This document shows, piece by piece, positions 26,611 through 37,763 of a stretch of 64,000 nucleotides of DNA (the first letter of the stretch is position 1; each line of letters opens with the position of its first letter). This DNA comes from Mesostigma viride (Eukaryota > Streptophyta > Mesostigmatophyceae > Mesostigmatales > Mesostigmataceae). The position numbers and the translations under genes were made by a program. The stretch covers positions 1,931,716-1,995,715 of the forward strand of contig RPFO01000059.1 of assembly GCA_009746045.1 (NCBI GenBank), given 5' to 3'. Below the pieces are notes generated by a model. That model made no database searches. It saw only the letters and a list, made by a program, of their open reading frames with translations, and was not told where the DNA came from.

Positions 26611-28407
26611 TCATTTTATCGAGCACGGGTGCTGACAGTTGTCTAATTGGCATTGGATGGCTGACAATTGAACGGATATCAAGCCGATGTTAGAAATAAT
26701 GTTGTCAATATTGTGATATTGTCCACTTGGCACTGCTTATGCATGGGCGGCATGTGGAATGTTGATTTTTGCGTATGTGATCAATCATAGAGTATGCTGC
26801 CTAATCGTTGATCGACATTGGTTCAACACATTAGTTCTGACTTGAATGTTTGGGCATGGGCGTGTTTTTTCTGCCATTACTATGCTTCCCCAGGCACAAC
26901 TGGGACCCCTTGGAGATCAGCCTCGTCATGCACAAGCATAGGGAACTCGGCTGGGTTATGGCACGCACAGCCGAGTTTTTCCAGAGGGAGTTCCCCAACA
27001 CTCCCTTTGGTCGTTTGAGAACCAGCCACATCGCGTATTGGCTGAAGAGACAGGAGGAGTGGAATGCGGGAAAGAAGAAGCAGGAAGGGAGTGGCCGGGA
27101 GGCAGTGGTGCAGATGTGTGCTCGCGTTCATGAGATGCTGCACGATGCCGTGAAGACGCAGTCCAAGCTGGGCCTGCCCATGTCGGCCACAATCATGGCT
27201 AGCATTTTCCGGGCCATCATCATGGCGACACAACCAGAGTTGCTAGTGAGCCGATCATTCGAGGCTTCGGAGCGGTGGGCGCTTGTTTTTCTAGCCTCGC
27301 TGGGGTACGTGACACGGAAGGGGAAGTCAACTCGCACTGAGCCGGCGGATTGGGAGGCGCAGGTACGGTTGATGGTCCTCCGCATCTCGTGGTTGTGCGC
27401 CACCATGCAGATCCCCCAGACCCTGGTTGTGGCCTTCGACCATATCGGGTTGCAAATTTTGCCGACCAAAGGCACCACGTTCGCCCTGAGGGGTGCACAG
27501 GAGGTGCCTTTGGTCGGCCTGGACGACAAGCGCCAGGTCACTGGAGTGCTGGTTGAGGCCATGCCTAGCACGACGGTGGGTTTCCAGACCATCTGGCAGG
27601 GGAAGACCGAGGCATGCCTTCCTAACCGGGAGCTGCGGGAGCGCCTCCAGAGCGAGCATCCGGGGATGAAGTTCACGTACGCCTGCAGCCCAAATCACTG
27701 GGCCAACATGGAGACCAACATGCAGCTGATCGAGGGCATCATCGTGCCCTACTTGCTTGAGGAGAAAATCAGGCTGGGCTTGATGTCATACCACCCGGCG
27801 ATCGTCATCCTTGACTGCTGGCCCACGCAGATGCTTGACACATTCCGCAACGCAGTGAAGGCGAGGTACGGCTGGCTTACCCTCGTGTACATCCCCCCAC
27901 GGTGCACGGGGAAGTGCCAGAAGGCTGACGTGGATGGCGGCGGAATCATCAAGCCCAAGCTGCGTAAGCTGGCAGGCGAGCACGTGCAGTCGCTCTTCAC
28001 GGAGCAAATGCAGAAGGGGGTGGCGGTGGCAGATGTAAAGCTGGACCTCACGCTGACAGCGCTCAAGGGGCCCTTCCTCGAGTGGCTCCACGTTGTTCTC
28101 CAAGAGTTTGCTGATGCCAAGGATGCACGGGTGAAGGGCTGGGCGAAGACCACCATATCGCATGCCTTTACGTACCCCGGACACCATCACCGAGGCACAA
28201 GCTCTCTATGATGCGCAACAGCTCTTCCCGAGCCAAGCCACGGGCCTCTTTGAGGTTGTCCCAGACGGCTCCGAGCCTGAGCCAAGGCCGGATGAGGAGG
28301 ATGCCAACCCTGAGCATGACCAGGTAGACGACGCAGCATACGCTGAGGCTGCCGTTCCTGAGACAAGTGGTGAGTATCACTGGGCATTGCCTAGTAGTAG
28401 TAATTGA

Positions 28408-29019
28408 TGCTATCAATTACTGATTTATCATCCACCAAAGCATGCCTCATTGTTTCTTGCTAACATATCCTCATGCTTGCATTTGATCAGTGTTACAAAT
28501 GGCTCATTATAAATGTTTGTTGCCCTAGTTAGCTACTAACTTAAATACTTGCTGCGTCATTATTGTAGCCACTGCGCCTCTTGCTTTTTCATTTTGCCAC
28601 AATGCAGGTTGAATGCGTGGTCCACAGGCATTCCCACTTCGCCCAAGGCAACACCGTAGGCTGATAATGGTTTGGCGTTCTTTCGTTTGTGACCGTGTTT
28701 AAAGCACGGCAAATGCTATCAATTACTGATTCATCATCCGCCAAAGCATGCCTCATTGTTTCTTGCTAACATATCCTCATGCTTGCATTTGATCAGTGTT
28801 ACAAATGGCTCATTATAAATGTTCGTTGCCCTAGTTAGCTACTAGCTTAAATACTTGCTGCGTCATTATTGTAGCCACTGCGCCTCTTGCTTTTTCACTT
28901 TGCCACAATGCAGGTTGAATGCGTGGTCCACAGGCATTCCCACTTCGCCCAAGGCAACACCGTAGGCTGATAATGGTTTGGCGTTCTTTCGTTTGTGACC
29001 GTGTTTAAAGCACGGCAAA
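28408..29019. repeat. 306-bp tandem duplication in the transposase intron
   Basis: 28408-28713 and 28714-29019 are adjacent direct copies, both starting TGCTATCAATTACTGATT (or TTC) and ending GTTTAAAGCACGGCAAA. I count about five substitutions. There is no coding potential. Confidence 0.95.
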
Positions 29020-30446
29020 TCACGGCTATACGTGCTAAACTTGTACGGTAAGTTATCTATGGCATTGCTTAATGTATTTGTTCAGCCAAGTTCAGTTATG
29101 TCATCGCTTATTTGCAATGGTAAACATGACATACAGCATAATACGCTCAGCAAAGGGAGATTTGCGGTATTCTCGAAGTGGAATTGCAATTTGTCCACTA
29201 GAACAGTCCACCCTAGTGAATGGGTGGATAGTCGCTTGTGGGATGAACGGATAATTTAGCCAATTATAAGGGTTCATTTTCCTTGGAAAACTGTGTTTGC
29301 TCTCTCATGTTACATTTTGCACTTGTCACATAGCCATCTGGTAAAACTGGCAAGGGACAGCACATGGAAGAGTACCACTAGTGTGCCCTTATCTTGTCAT
29401 GTCTTTGTTGGTTTGCACCGCTTGTTCCTTTGTCATTCAGCGGCCGTACGTGCAAGGCAGCTCGTGGATCTGCTGGCATACCAGCAAGCCAGACGGAACC
29501 AAGGCACTAGAGCTGCAGAGAAGCGCAAGGAGGCTGAGCCGGTGGCGCCCGTGGCGGGGGACCTAAAGCTTGGCGTGTTTGTAATCCGTGAGGTTGCGGT
29601 GAGGGACGGCTTCTCTTTCGTGGTGAAGGTGGGCAACTCCAATTCCCCATGGTTGCAGGCGGCCACTGTGACAGACATCCAAGCAGACGGGCGCGTTTCG
29701 CTGCAGCCGTGGGAGCCATCAGCGTCCATGTTCACAACCAAAACTCGCAAGGTCACTGCGGAGTCCGTGCAGGAGCATGGCTTTCTGCAAGCCATCAATA
29801 CCCCGGTCGTCGTCTGTGTCGACTTCAATGAGTCTTTCCTGCTGGTGTGGGAAGAGGTCTCCATGACGGCAGACACCCTCCCCCGCAGCTCATCATGGGA
29901 CAAGCCCACCGCTCTTCACGAGCAAATGGCGGGGCTGACTAGGATTTTGAAGCACGTGGATGCTCAGAAGAAGGCACGGGGTGCCGCATCCGTGCCAACA
30001 TCCATGGCCGTTGATATCGCCTAAGTGTTATTATGCCCTGCAGTACGGGTGGGCCCACTGTGTAGTGGGAGACATACGCCTTTCTCAACTGTGCCCATGT
30101 GTGGCAAGTTCTTTATGCCTTCAGCGTCTAGGCATTGATGCCTTATACCGCCTTGGCGTGCTTCCTACCTTTGCAGGGGAAGGCAAAGATGCGCTGTCTA
30201 TCTCTCCTCTTATGGAAATATTCCTCTTAGTTGTGCTCATTTTCCGGTGTGTGCATGCCCCGTGCAAGCATTTATTGAGAAGACTTCTAGTGTTGCTTTA
30301 TGGCAGTTTTGCCTGATTGAATTGGATGGATGTTGTAACCATTTAGCATGCATTCATGTACATGTTTTTGCCTTAATAAATTATTGATGGTTGCCCTCTT
30401 GGCAGTGGCAAATTTTGAAAGTATACATATTGTCTAACTTAATAAA

Positions 30447-31455
30447 TTAAATTAAATTATAACATGACTCCGTTGGGAGCTCATGTACCACATGTACCTG
30501 AGAAGGGGTATATGGTTTTTCAGTACATCTAAGCAACAACCTCACTTAATAGACGGGTGTGAATCATTAAATTAAAAAGGGTCAGTGAAAATGTATTAGA
30601 CGGGTGTGAATATCATGTTGTGGACTTTATCACCAGATTAATATAACTTGCAACGTGACAACAATCCGAGAGGCTTGATCAAAGTTACTATTCATGGGCA
30701 AGTAATGGCATGTGTAGTGGTTTCAACCAAGTATAGATTATTTGTCTCTTGGTAGTTGCTTACCGTCGGCAGATGGAGGTTTTCTCACTTCAGGTGGAGG
30801 TATATTGCAACAGTTGGACACGGCATGCGAGCGCTTAGACACTTCCACATACACTATGCCCACCTCATGTACTACATTATGGAGCTAGCAAAGAGACATG
30901 CAATGCATGCCAGAAATTGGTTCATGAGAAATTTGATCATGAGACAACTAACTATGATATGTGTATTAAGTGAGACAACTAGTCCTATATATGTCTTATA
31001 TATGGACTCCATACGGATGCATATTTTAGTGGATACTGAACCAACCTTGTAGGTCTATTAAATCATCAATCTAATTAGAAGTCGTGCGCGATGGATTGAC
31101 ACAACGCCTAAATGATCCTCTACATATTCCTAGATATGATGTATTAGCATATGCTCTCTCTCGCCACATTGTGCCTACGCAAAGAGCTGCTCTTTGCTGA
31201 GAAGCCATGCCCTAGCTCATGTTTATCATGCTTACTGATTATCTTCCACCCCATGTCCGCACTCACGTGCTGTGAATGCATGGTGGTGCAGGTGCACCAT
31301 GTGCACCCCGAGCAGGAGGCCGTTGTACACCCCCCCTCGTACAGGTTGTGGCTTAGAATGTACTGAAAAACCATACAACCCTTCTCAGGTACATATGTGT
31401 TACATGAGCCCCCAACGGAGCCATTTTATAATTTAATTTAATTTAATATTCCTAG
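30447..31455 (+). mobile_element. 1-kb retroposon insertion with inverted ends, 17-bp target duplication
   Basis: Flanked by TTGTCTAACTTAATAAA (30430-30446) and TTGTCTCACTTAATAAA (31456-31472). The right ~255 bp match the 3' region of the ORF1-only family (CCACCCCATGTC, GGTGGTGCAGGTGCACCATG, ACATGAGCCCCCAACGGAG, A/T tail). The left ~90 bp are an inverted copy of the same 3' terminus. A short internal motif ATTAGACGGGTGTGAAT occurs twice near 30,549-30,615. No coding frame. Confidence 0.75.
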
Positions 31456-31472
31456 TTGTCTCACTTAATAAA

Positions 31473-32392
31473 GGGTTACGGGAGGAGAATGTGTGTTGTG
31501 GCGGTGGGGGTGGGCTGGGGTGGGGTGGTGGGGGGGTGGGGCGCGGGGGCAACAACTAGGGGTCAGCGGCCCAGCCCCGTCCTCGGGCACTGTGAGGCCC
31601 AAACCGCGTGCCACGCGGCGCACCTGTACCGGCTTTGCATTATGTGGTCCTCGTTGCGTAGCATAATCGCCAGCCAACGGTTGCTGCATTTGGCCCGCCA
31701 TAAAATGGCAGATCTGATCAAACAGGAAAAGCGACCGCATTGGCATCCTGCCTAACCATGTCCACACTACATAGCCTACAATACAATGTATGCTAGCACG
31801 GACCACAATTCCACAAAGCCGGCCCAACAACCAAGTAGCTGACTGTTACATAAGTGTTGATGCCGGTGTGCCATAATACCGTCATTTATGTGTAACACGG
31901 AATGCTTCCTCTTGTCTTATTTGGTCATTTGCTATCATGTTAAGAGTAAAAAAAGGTACATATATAACTTCAAAGTTTGCGTGCCAAGTGAGGCAACCAA
32001 TGCTGGAGCTAACATGGGGAAAATGGGCGTTGAAAATACAAACTCCTGGCCCTACATCCAACAAAGCATCACCCCTGCATCGCTGGTTTGCTTCTCCCGT
32101 GCAGGCCATAAGCTCGTTTATGTGCCACTCAAAGAATGCACCCTTGCCCTAGCCCTCACCTGCTCTCACCTCATCACACTAACGCCAGTAAAACTTCCCA
32201 CCTCTACCATCATTTACTGATGTCAGTGCGAACACAACTGGCCCAGGGAGCTACACGGGCTCCGATGTATGTTCGCGCCTTTCCCTACAGAGTAAGGACT
32301 CTGTAATGTAGTCGTGTCAGCATGTCATGCGTCCAGCAGCAAGGGTCTCACTTAATGACATGCCGCATCCCAGATGCGCACATGAACTCGGC
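31473..32392. other. Transposon interior without recognised gene
   Basis: A G-rich patch (31,500-31,550) is followed by unremarkable sequence. Short frames exist on both strands but none has recognisable motifs. Confidence 0.6.
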
Positions 32393-32398
32393 TTTATT
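32393..32398 (-). terminator. AATAAA after the HIRAN frame
   Basis: A canonical polyadenylation hexamer on the minus strand, two bases beyond the TAA stop. Close packing of stop and signal supports a short independent transcript. Confidence 0.45.
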
Positions 32399-32399
32399 G

Positions 32400-32780
32400 T
32401 TAAACCTCACACAAAGCGCAGGAAATTCCGGCTTGCTGAAGCTTGTTGGAAACCGATTGCGATAGTGGTTCAGCGACGCGCAGCTTAAAGATAAAATATT
32501 GGAAATGCCATCCCAGGCGGAAGTCCGTTGCTATAACCTCCGTCACAACCACGGTTTGGCTGTCAATCAACGGGCTGAGCACTGCAGCATGCTGTTTGGA
32601 CACTCTGCCAATGTGCAGGTCGTCACTTGCTTCACCCTTGTGGGCAACGGCAATGGCATTTCGGTCAAAGGAATTAGAATATTCTCGCTCAAACCTGCAG
32701 ATTTCTTCTGGGTCCGCTTTATTATTACCATTTACATGGAGACCGTTGACCCGAATAGTGGCGTGTACCATCACAGCCAT
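32400..32780 (-). CDS. HIRAN-domain protein, 126 residues
   Basis: The frame reads as a nearly pure HIRAN domain (residues ~8-102): a first strand TIRVNGLHVNG, the hallmark REYSNSFDRNAIAV (32-45), HIGRVSKQHAAVLSPLID (56-73) and a closing strand. HIRAN domains, known from Rad5/HLTF-type helicases, bind 3' DNA ends, and stand-alone versions occur in mobile elements and phages. Here it lies inside the TA-flanked transposon, opposite in direction to the transposase. An AATAAA follows the stop (TAA at 32402-32400) within two bases. No intron is needed, though an upstream exon cannot be excluded. A role in handling DNA ends during transposition is a guess. Confidence 0.75.
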   Translation of the reverse strand: MAVMVHATIRVNGLHVNGNNKADPEEICRFEREYSNSFDRNAIAVAHKGEASDDLHIGRVSKQHAAVLSPLIDSQTVVVTEVIATDFRLGWHFQYFIFKLRVAEPLSQSVSNKLQQAGISCALCEV

Positions 32781-33220
32781 CGCTCGTTACTAATCAATAC
32801 CGACAAGTCTTTCACAAGTTGAAGTGTCCGACTACCAGGAATTCACTTCTTGCCTCTTGGAGGACTGAGTTGAAGGAGAACCAAGTGAACCGCTTTTGCA
32901 TCCAGCAATCCACGCTCTACTGCCTCGGCAGGGCACGTCGGTCGGTACTCTGTAGAGGCTGAGGCCTGAGCGTGTCTACAGATGTACATGTAAGATGTAC
33001 TACTCATGTGCGATACTTATGGGCCTTGAGCAATTAAATAGGGTATCACTGACCTGAGACCTCCACTGACTATAGCCTGTGGCCGCCGAAAGGGGGGCCG
33101 CCGGGCCGGGTTGGGGACGGCGTGTACCATATCTACCAAACAAACAAAAGAAATTTAATTAAATAAGTACCCACGTGCCTTGAACGGCTGCAGGACAAAC
33201 AAACAAACAAAAGGTTTTAA

Positions 33221-34909
33221 CCCCTAAATGGTCTGAGATCCTGCCGATAAATCGGCTGGATCTTCACAATTTTGCAAACCAGATGCCATCCAACCTACCC
33301 ATATCCAATGGCTGTCCTTGGGGGCCAAGCATGTCCATGAGTTGCCCTTCGGGTTGGTATATCACAACCTCACATATATGCAGGGTAGGCCATATATAAC
33401 TGCCGTCAAAGTCAGGGGGGTCAAGACGCGCGTTTTCATTTTTGGTAGAATGTGCATTTTGAATTATGTTATAAGACCTAGGCACCTACCACTTCAGGGA
33501 TGATAAACAACTAGTTGCTGAACAGTTTGAGCCATTGGGGTCATCATTTGGGTGGGTATACCAGCAGTTACACCCAGTACAGCCCATAGGGGTACCGTTG
33601 GTAAAAAGCAACCAAGGGGGTAAGGGTGGGCATACTACCTACTAATATGGCCATCAACCATGCCAAACAATACATTTCCCTTCCACAATGATGGGGAAAC
33701 ATAACTGCATCATCACACTACCCTTACATGGCACCTATGTGCAGGTGCTACCTTGTCCATGCACGTAGGTAACGTGGTACGGATACCCTACGCAAGGCAT
33801 GCGTTCTAGGAGGCAGCCACCAACAAACTAGTGATGTTGAGCCTATTTCAGCCTGCCCTAGCAAGGATAAACTAGGCCTAAGCTGCTATAGCTTGCCAGG
33901 TGATGGCCAGCACACCTGGTGGCACATGCTGTCAATGGGAAGCTTTTACTCACCAGTTACGTGCTTGATGATGCCACAGAGACCAGCCAACTGCCTCACA
34001 CTCATGCAATATGTGTATGGGAAATGTATGACAAACATATATGGAGGTATTCAAACCCATACAGCCTCTAAAACTTATCACCATCACCCTGTGGCAGGTC
34101 AACTGACTGAGGTAAGCATCTAAGAAGGGTGTTTTAGAAAGGGGCCAGGCCAGGGTCAAGAAAGAGCATGAATAATGCAAAAAGAATGTGCTACACAAGC
34201 TAGAACGTATATATAAACGTCAAACATCGATAGGAAAACGATGCTTAAGCTTTACCAGGCATGGATGGCGTTACCTTGGCCCAGGCGGTGGCCGCAAAAT
34301 GGCGCATTTCGGCACACCAAAGTTGTGCAGCATGGTCGCTGGATTCGGCGATTTCTGGCCACCCTTGCACGTTTACGACTACTATGTATCATAAAAAGTA
34401 CAAAGAAACCGATATATCCTTTAAAATACGCCGGAAAGGTATTGCTGTCAACGTTTCTATCGTCCGGCCTGATCGCAGTTTTTTCCAGCAAGAACGCTGC
34501 CGACACCTATCAAATGGCATTCCCGCGAACCAAAAATTGGCCTGTATGATCTTTAGGACGTATAAAATCAATATCCTAAGTTTGGTCAGAAAATTCGAAC
34601 GAAAACGTAAATGCCATGCGTGGGCGCAAGCCGCCATGGCCAGGTCGTCGTTTTCCGGAATGCACGTTGTACGTGAAAAAGTACCCTGACCCCTTGTACT
34701 TTGACCGGCCAGAACACCTCTATAACTTTGTCAGAAGTATGCAAACCCATATACCATGCTTTAGAGTATTTTATAAACTTTCGATCTTCTCAGCTAAACG
34801 TTTCCTAATTCTCAATAGTTTTCGCGGCATTTGGTCGCCCGAGAAGGGGCCGATGCATCGGCTGGAACTCGATTTTTGGCGGAAAATCGGCCGCAAGACC
34901 ATTTAGGGG
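33221..34909. mobile_element. piggyBac-like non-autonomous element nested in the transposon
   Basis: TTAA (33217-33220) is followed by CCCCTAAATGGTCT, and the mirror image AGACCATTTAGGGG ends at 34909, followed by TTAA (34910-34913). A TTAA duplication with termini starting CCC is the piggyBac signature. The match continues imperfectly inward (GCCGAT). The 1.69 kb between shows no transposase frame. Confidence 0.75.
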
Positions 34910-35164
34910 TTAATTCAATAATAAAAACCCGGGACTCTAACTGGCTCCCCAACAAACAATCCAGGGTTATTCGTAATGCAAATACGGCAAAAATTGACCC
35001 ATAATAACAAACTTCCAATGCGGACGGTGTATATAGAATTAGTCCATCAGAGGAGGAGGGGATGGGCTGCTAGCCTACATAATTCTATCGTCAAGGTCTT
35101 GGTTACGTACCCGTGTTAAGTTGCCGGCGTTACCGCTTTAAGTTGCGACGCCAAATTCCCTGTA

Positions 35165-35300
35165 ATGACCAGGGTCATGACCCGGGTCGGTTGGCAAATA
35201 CGTGTACGGGGTATAATACGCGGACCTAAAACACGGGGTATAATACGCGGACCTCATGTAAAGTATGTACGCGGACCTAAAATACGCGACAGTATTTTGT
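35165..35300. repeat. Short tandem motif ACGGGGTATAATACGCGGACC
   Basis: The phrase GGGGTATAATACGCGGACCT occurs twice 28 bp apart (from ~35,208), and TACGCGGACCTAAAA recurs a third time. Flanking sequence is non-coding. Confidence 0.6.
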
Positions 35301-35487
35301 GGTCAAATTGTCAGTCACCCAATAATTATGAGCACGCGGCTCCTTGATGGTGGTCATGCAGTTCCAGGTAAATAGGTGTACGTTTATTCCAAATATAACC
35401 AGTAGTTAATCCCTGCTAAGCCTAGGGTGGTCATGCAGTTATTGCAACTAGTGTGCTAGTACTGTATGCTAGTAGACTGAGGCTAGT

Positions 35488-35785
35488 AGTACTCGTTACC
35501 ATCGGTTACCGGTACCGATTACCATCGGTTACCGGTTACCGTTACCGTGTTGCTGTCGGCTGAAATTCTGACGAAATCCTTGCCGGGCTGGCTGTTGGCA
35601 CTTGGCGCGGCGCCGAAGTAACGGTAACCGAGCAGTAACCGAGTACCTCGGTTACCGAGGATGGCCTTCGGTACCGGTACCGGTTACCGGGGAGTCCGTC
35701 CGTTACCGGCATCGGTACTACCGGTAACCGGTTTCGGTAACCGACACCTCGGCGGTTACTCCCCGGTAACCGACCCAACCCTAGT
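35488..35785. repeat. Dense GGTTACC/GGTAACC palindrome cluster (possible MITE)
   Basis: More than a dozen GGTTACC, GGTAACC and GGTACC words in 300 bp give strong self-complementarity. The right end read inward is TAGGGTTGGGTCGGTTACC, resembling hAT-type termini; the left end is less clear. No coding content. Confidence 0.6.
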
Positions 35786-35829
35786 AGAAAGTAGAAACTA
35801 GAAACCAGCCTTAAACAAAACCAGCACTC

Positions 35830-37353
35830 TTTTTTAATGACTTAATCACAGACGCTACTAACAAGCCCCTGGGCACTCTCCACGGACACAACCCGTATGA
35901 TGGCTTTCTGCGCGCGTCACCGCCGATTGTCAGGGTGCTGGACCTCTACCTGGGGCACGGCGCTGCGTACCGACGGCTCAGCTACGACGAGGTCAGCACT
36001 TGGGTCTCCCACATGCCCTCCCTGCAAGCGTGGCAAAGTCTTATAAGTGCGATACCAGCGGCGTGGCATGCATTGATGACTGCCCCACGCAAGCCAATTA
36101 TAACCGGCGACTGGGTTAGCTTCTACGCCGACGGAGTCACGCCTGCGTGCAAGGGTTTAATTAGTCGTGACGGTTCTGCCACATGAGGGGCTCCAACTAC
36201 AACTGCTGGACGCTATTTCTGGCCACAATGGGTGTCTGTATCAATTATCCACCTTATATGCGTACACGCCCGCTTCCCAGTGTCACCGCATACGCGTAGT
36301 CCCATGGTCTGTGCCAAGATCTTGCATGATCCAGCCGGACCCATTATCCCCGGTTGAGAGCATTACATGGCTACACGTGGGCAACACACGGCTCGATCTA
36401 CTACATCTGGACCCGGTTGAATTTGGATGGGTCTTAACCAAGGGGGACATCAGAACCAGCAAATGTATCTTTGAGTACACCGCAGATTGGGGTTATGATA
36501 TCTTGTTGCATATGTACCGTCAGCCCCACCCGGGCCGAGCCCGCTGGGGAATACATTGGCCGGGCTACACTTGGGTTAAGATGATTACCCTGGCGGTAGA
36601 CCACCCTCTCGTGGACCGCAGGGCCACTGATGTACAACACCTTTTGATGCATAGGGCGATAGGGGTCTGCGCTATGCTCCACGAGCGTTTTGGTCATGAT
36701 GCATCATGCCTGTGCACGCACCCTAGTGAAACCATTGAGCACAGGTTTCTTTACTGTAATCTCCCTGGGGTTTGGACGTGGCTCATTAACATCTGGGCCG
36801 CATGGACGGCATCGCCACCCACTCTCCCAATCAGCGTGCGTACCATGATCATTTTCGGTATTGCTGGCACACCAGGGTCCGAGCTTCCAGTTTCCCAAGC
36901 AGAATGGATATGGCTACGCACTACTATGCCGTATACGCGATCTGGACCATACGCAACGAGACAGTCTTTAAGGTCCGCGAGGAGTATACCCGCGGCGGCG
37001 TAGCTGTCTGGCGCTTTATATACCTATGGAATGCGGCTATGCGCCGCTACTGGCTGTTAGCTCAGGAACAACACAGGGTGTGGGACCCAGGACCCAATAA
37101 CGACAAGCCCAGCCCGCTCCAGCTTTTTCATGATCTACTGGGCCGTAATCAGGTATTCACCAGTATGCCTCATGGCGACATCACTCAGGTCCAATGGCTT
37201 CCCTGGTCTAATAACGCGCCCTATTAGCCTTTCACCTGTCACCGCCACACGTGTGTGTGCCCACCTTCATTAGGATTCGCTGATACTCATTTCCCCTCTC
37301 ACCTCTTTGGTCCATAATTGGCGAATAAAATATACCCATTTCCCCGAAAAAAA
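35830..37353 (+). pseudogene. L1-like LINE, 3' end of ORF2 with A tail
   Basis: Frames reading LDLYLGHGAAYRRLSYDEV, then a post-RT region with a zf-RVT-like knuckle CLCTHPSETIEHRFLYC, then AIWTIRNETVF near the C terminus, match the post-RT tail of plant-type L1 LINEs. There are at least two frameshifts (~36,170 and ~36,905). The last frame stops at 37,227. A 3' UTR follows, with AATAAAATATACCC and a run of A at 37,346-37,353. The reverse transcriptase core is missing, as expected for a 5'-truncated insertion. Confidence 0.75.
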
Positions 37354-37763
37354 ACCAGCACGTCTGGCGTCTGCAAAGACGTGCCAACTGCCAAGACGTG
37401 GCGAACCTCAACGCCAAAGACGGGCGCGACGCGGCGTGGCGCGGCGCAGGACGTTTTGGTGGCTCGAGAAGAATGTCGTACGGGGAAGGCCAGGGAGGAT
37501 CTGGTGGTAGCGCGTCGCTATGCGAGCCGCGCGCGTACAGCGAGTCATGCAAAACAAACGGCATGCCGAATGGTTGATGTGCGATCATCCGCTTCATTAG
37601 GCCACGGACAGGCTGATATGACTCGGTGCAGAGGCAACGGCACCGGGTAAAAGGGCCTGTTTAGGGCAACGTATTTTTGAACGCTCCGCAGAGTCAGACT
37701 TCTTTTCATTTCAAAGAAACCAGGCTTGCCGGCTTGCCGTCTTATTAGTGAAGCGGAGGCAAG
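37354..37763 (+). promoter_or_regulatory. Clathrin 5' leader and presumed promoter
   Basis: 410 bp between the LINE A-tail and the clathrin ATG. The ATG context is AAG ATG GCG, a good eukaryotic start. No TATA box is obvious. A LINE insertion therefore forms the immediate upstream neighbour of a housekeeping promoter. Confidence 0.5.

Larger units (their letters stand above)
23709..30024 (+). pseudogene. Pogo-like DDD transposase, three exons, one frameshift
   Basis: Exons 23709-24490, 26894-28369 and 29441-30024, joined in phase 2 (AG/G, giving R-HNWDP) and phase 1 (G/CG, giving TS-A-AVRARQ), would encode ~946 residues. Residues 1-260 are Pro/Ser-rich, with two copies of ETPSSPPPGTPP. From ~262 a helical segment (RTAEFFQREFP) precedes the catalytic core: D443 in VVAFDHIG, D568 in VILDCWPTQ and D606 in CQKADVDGG, the spacing and context of DDE_1/pogo transposases. 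At ~28,171 the frame shifts by one base, from ISHAFT to PDTITEAQALYD; the downstream frame stays open to a clean donor GTGAGT. So the gene is recently broken, or the base is a sequencing error. Intron 1 holds a 2.1-kb minisatellite and intron 2 a 306-bp tandem duplication. The start ATG GAT GAC is the first ATG in the frame; a non-ATG extension upstream is possible. Confidence 0.8.
23342..35029 (+). mobile_element. Large TA-flanked DNA transposon (pogo/Tc1-mariner-like), ~11.7 kb
   Basis: Left terminus CACCGTCCGCATTGGAAGTT (23342-23361) is the exact reverse complement of 35010-35029, and a TA flanks each side (23340-23341 and 35030-35031). Between them lie a spliced DDD transposase on the plus strand and a HIRAN-domain frame on the minus strand. 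Two later insertions (30447-31455 and 33221-34909) account for ~2.7 kb. TA duplication and a DDE_1-type catalytic layout fit the Tc1/mariner-pogo group; the size is far above the usual 1-5 kb. That both frames belong to the element is inferred from position. Confidence 0.8.

Noticed and set aside
24776-26635. 619-codon frame (and overlapping frames on both strands) of Gly/Trp/Cys/Met-rich repeats
   Set aside because: It is translation of the GCATGC minisatellite, open in several frames at once, and lies inside a transposase intron with good splice sites on both sides.
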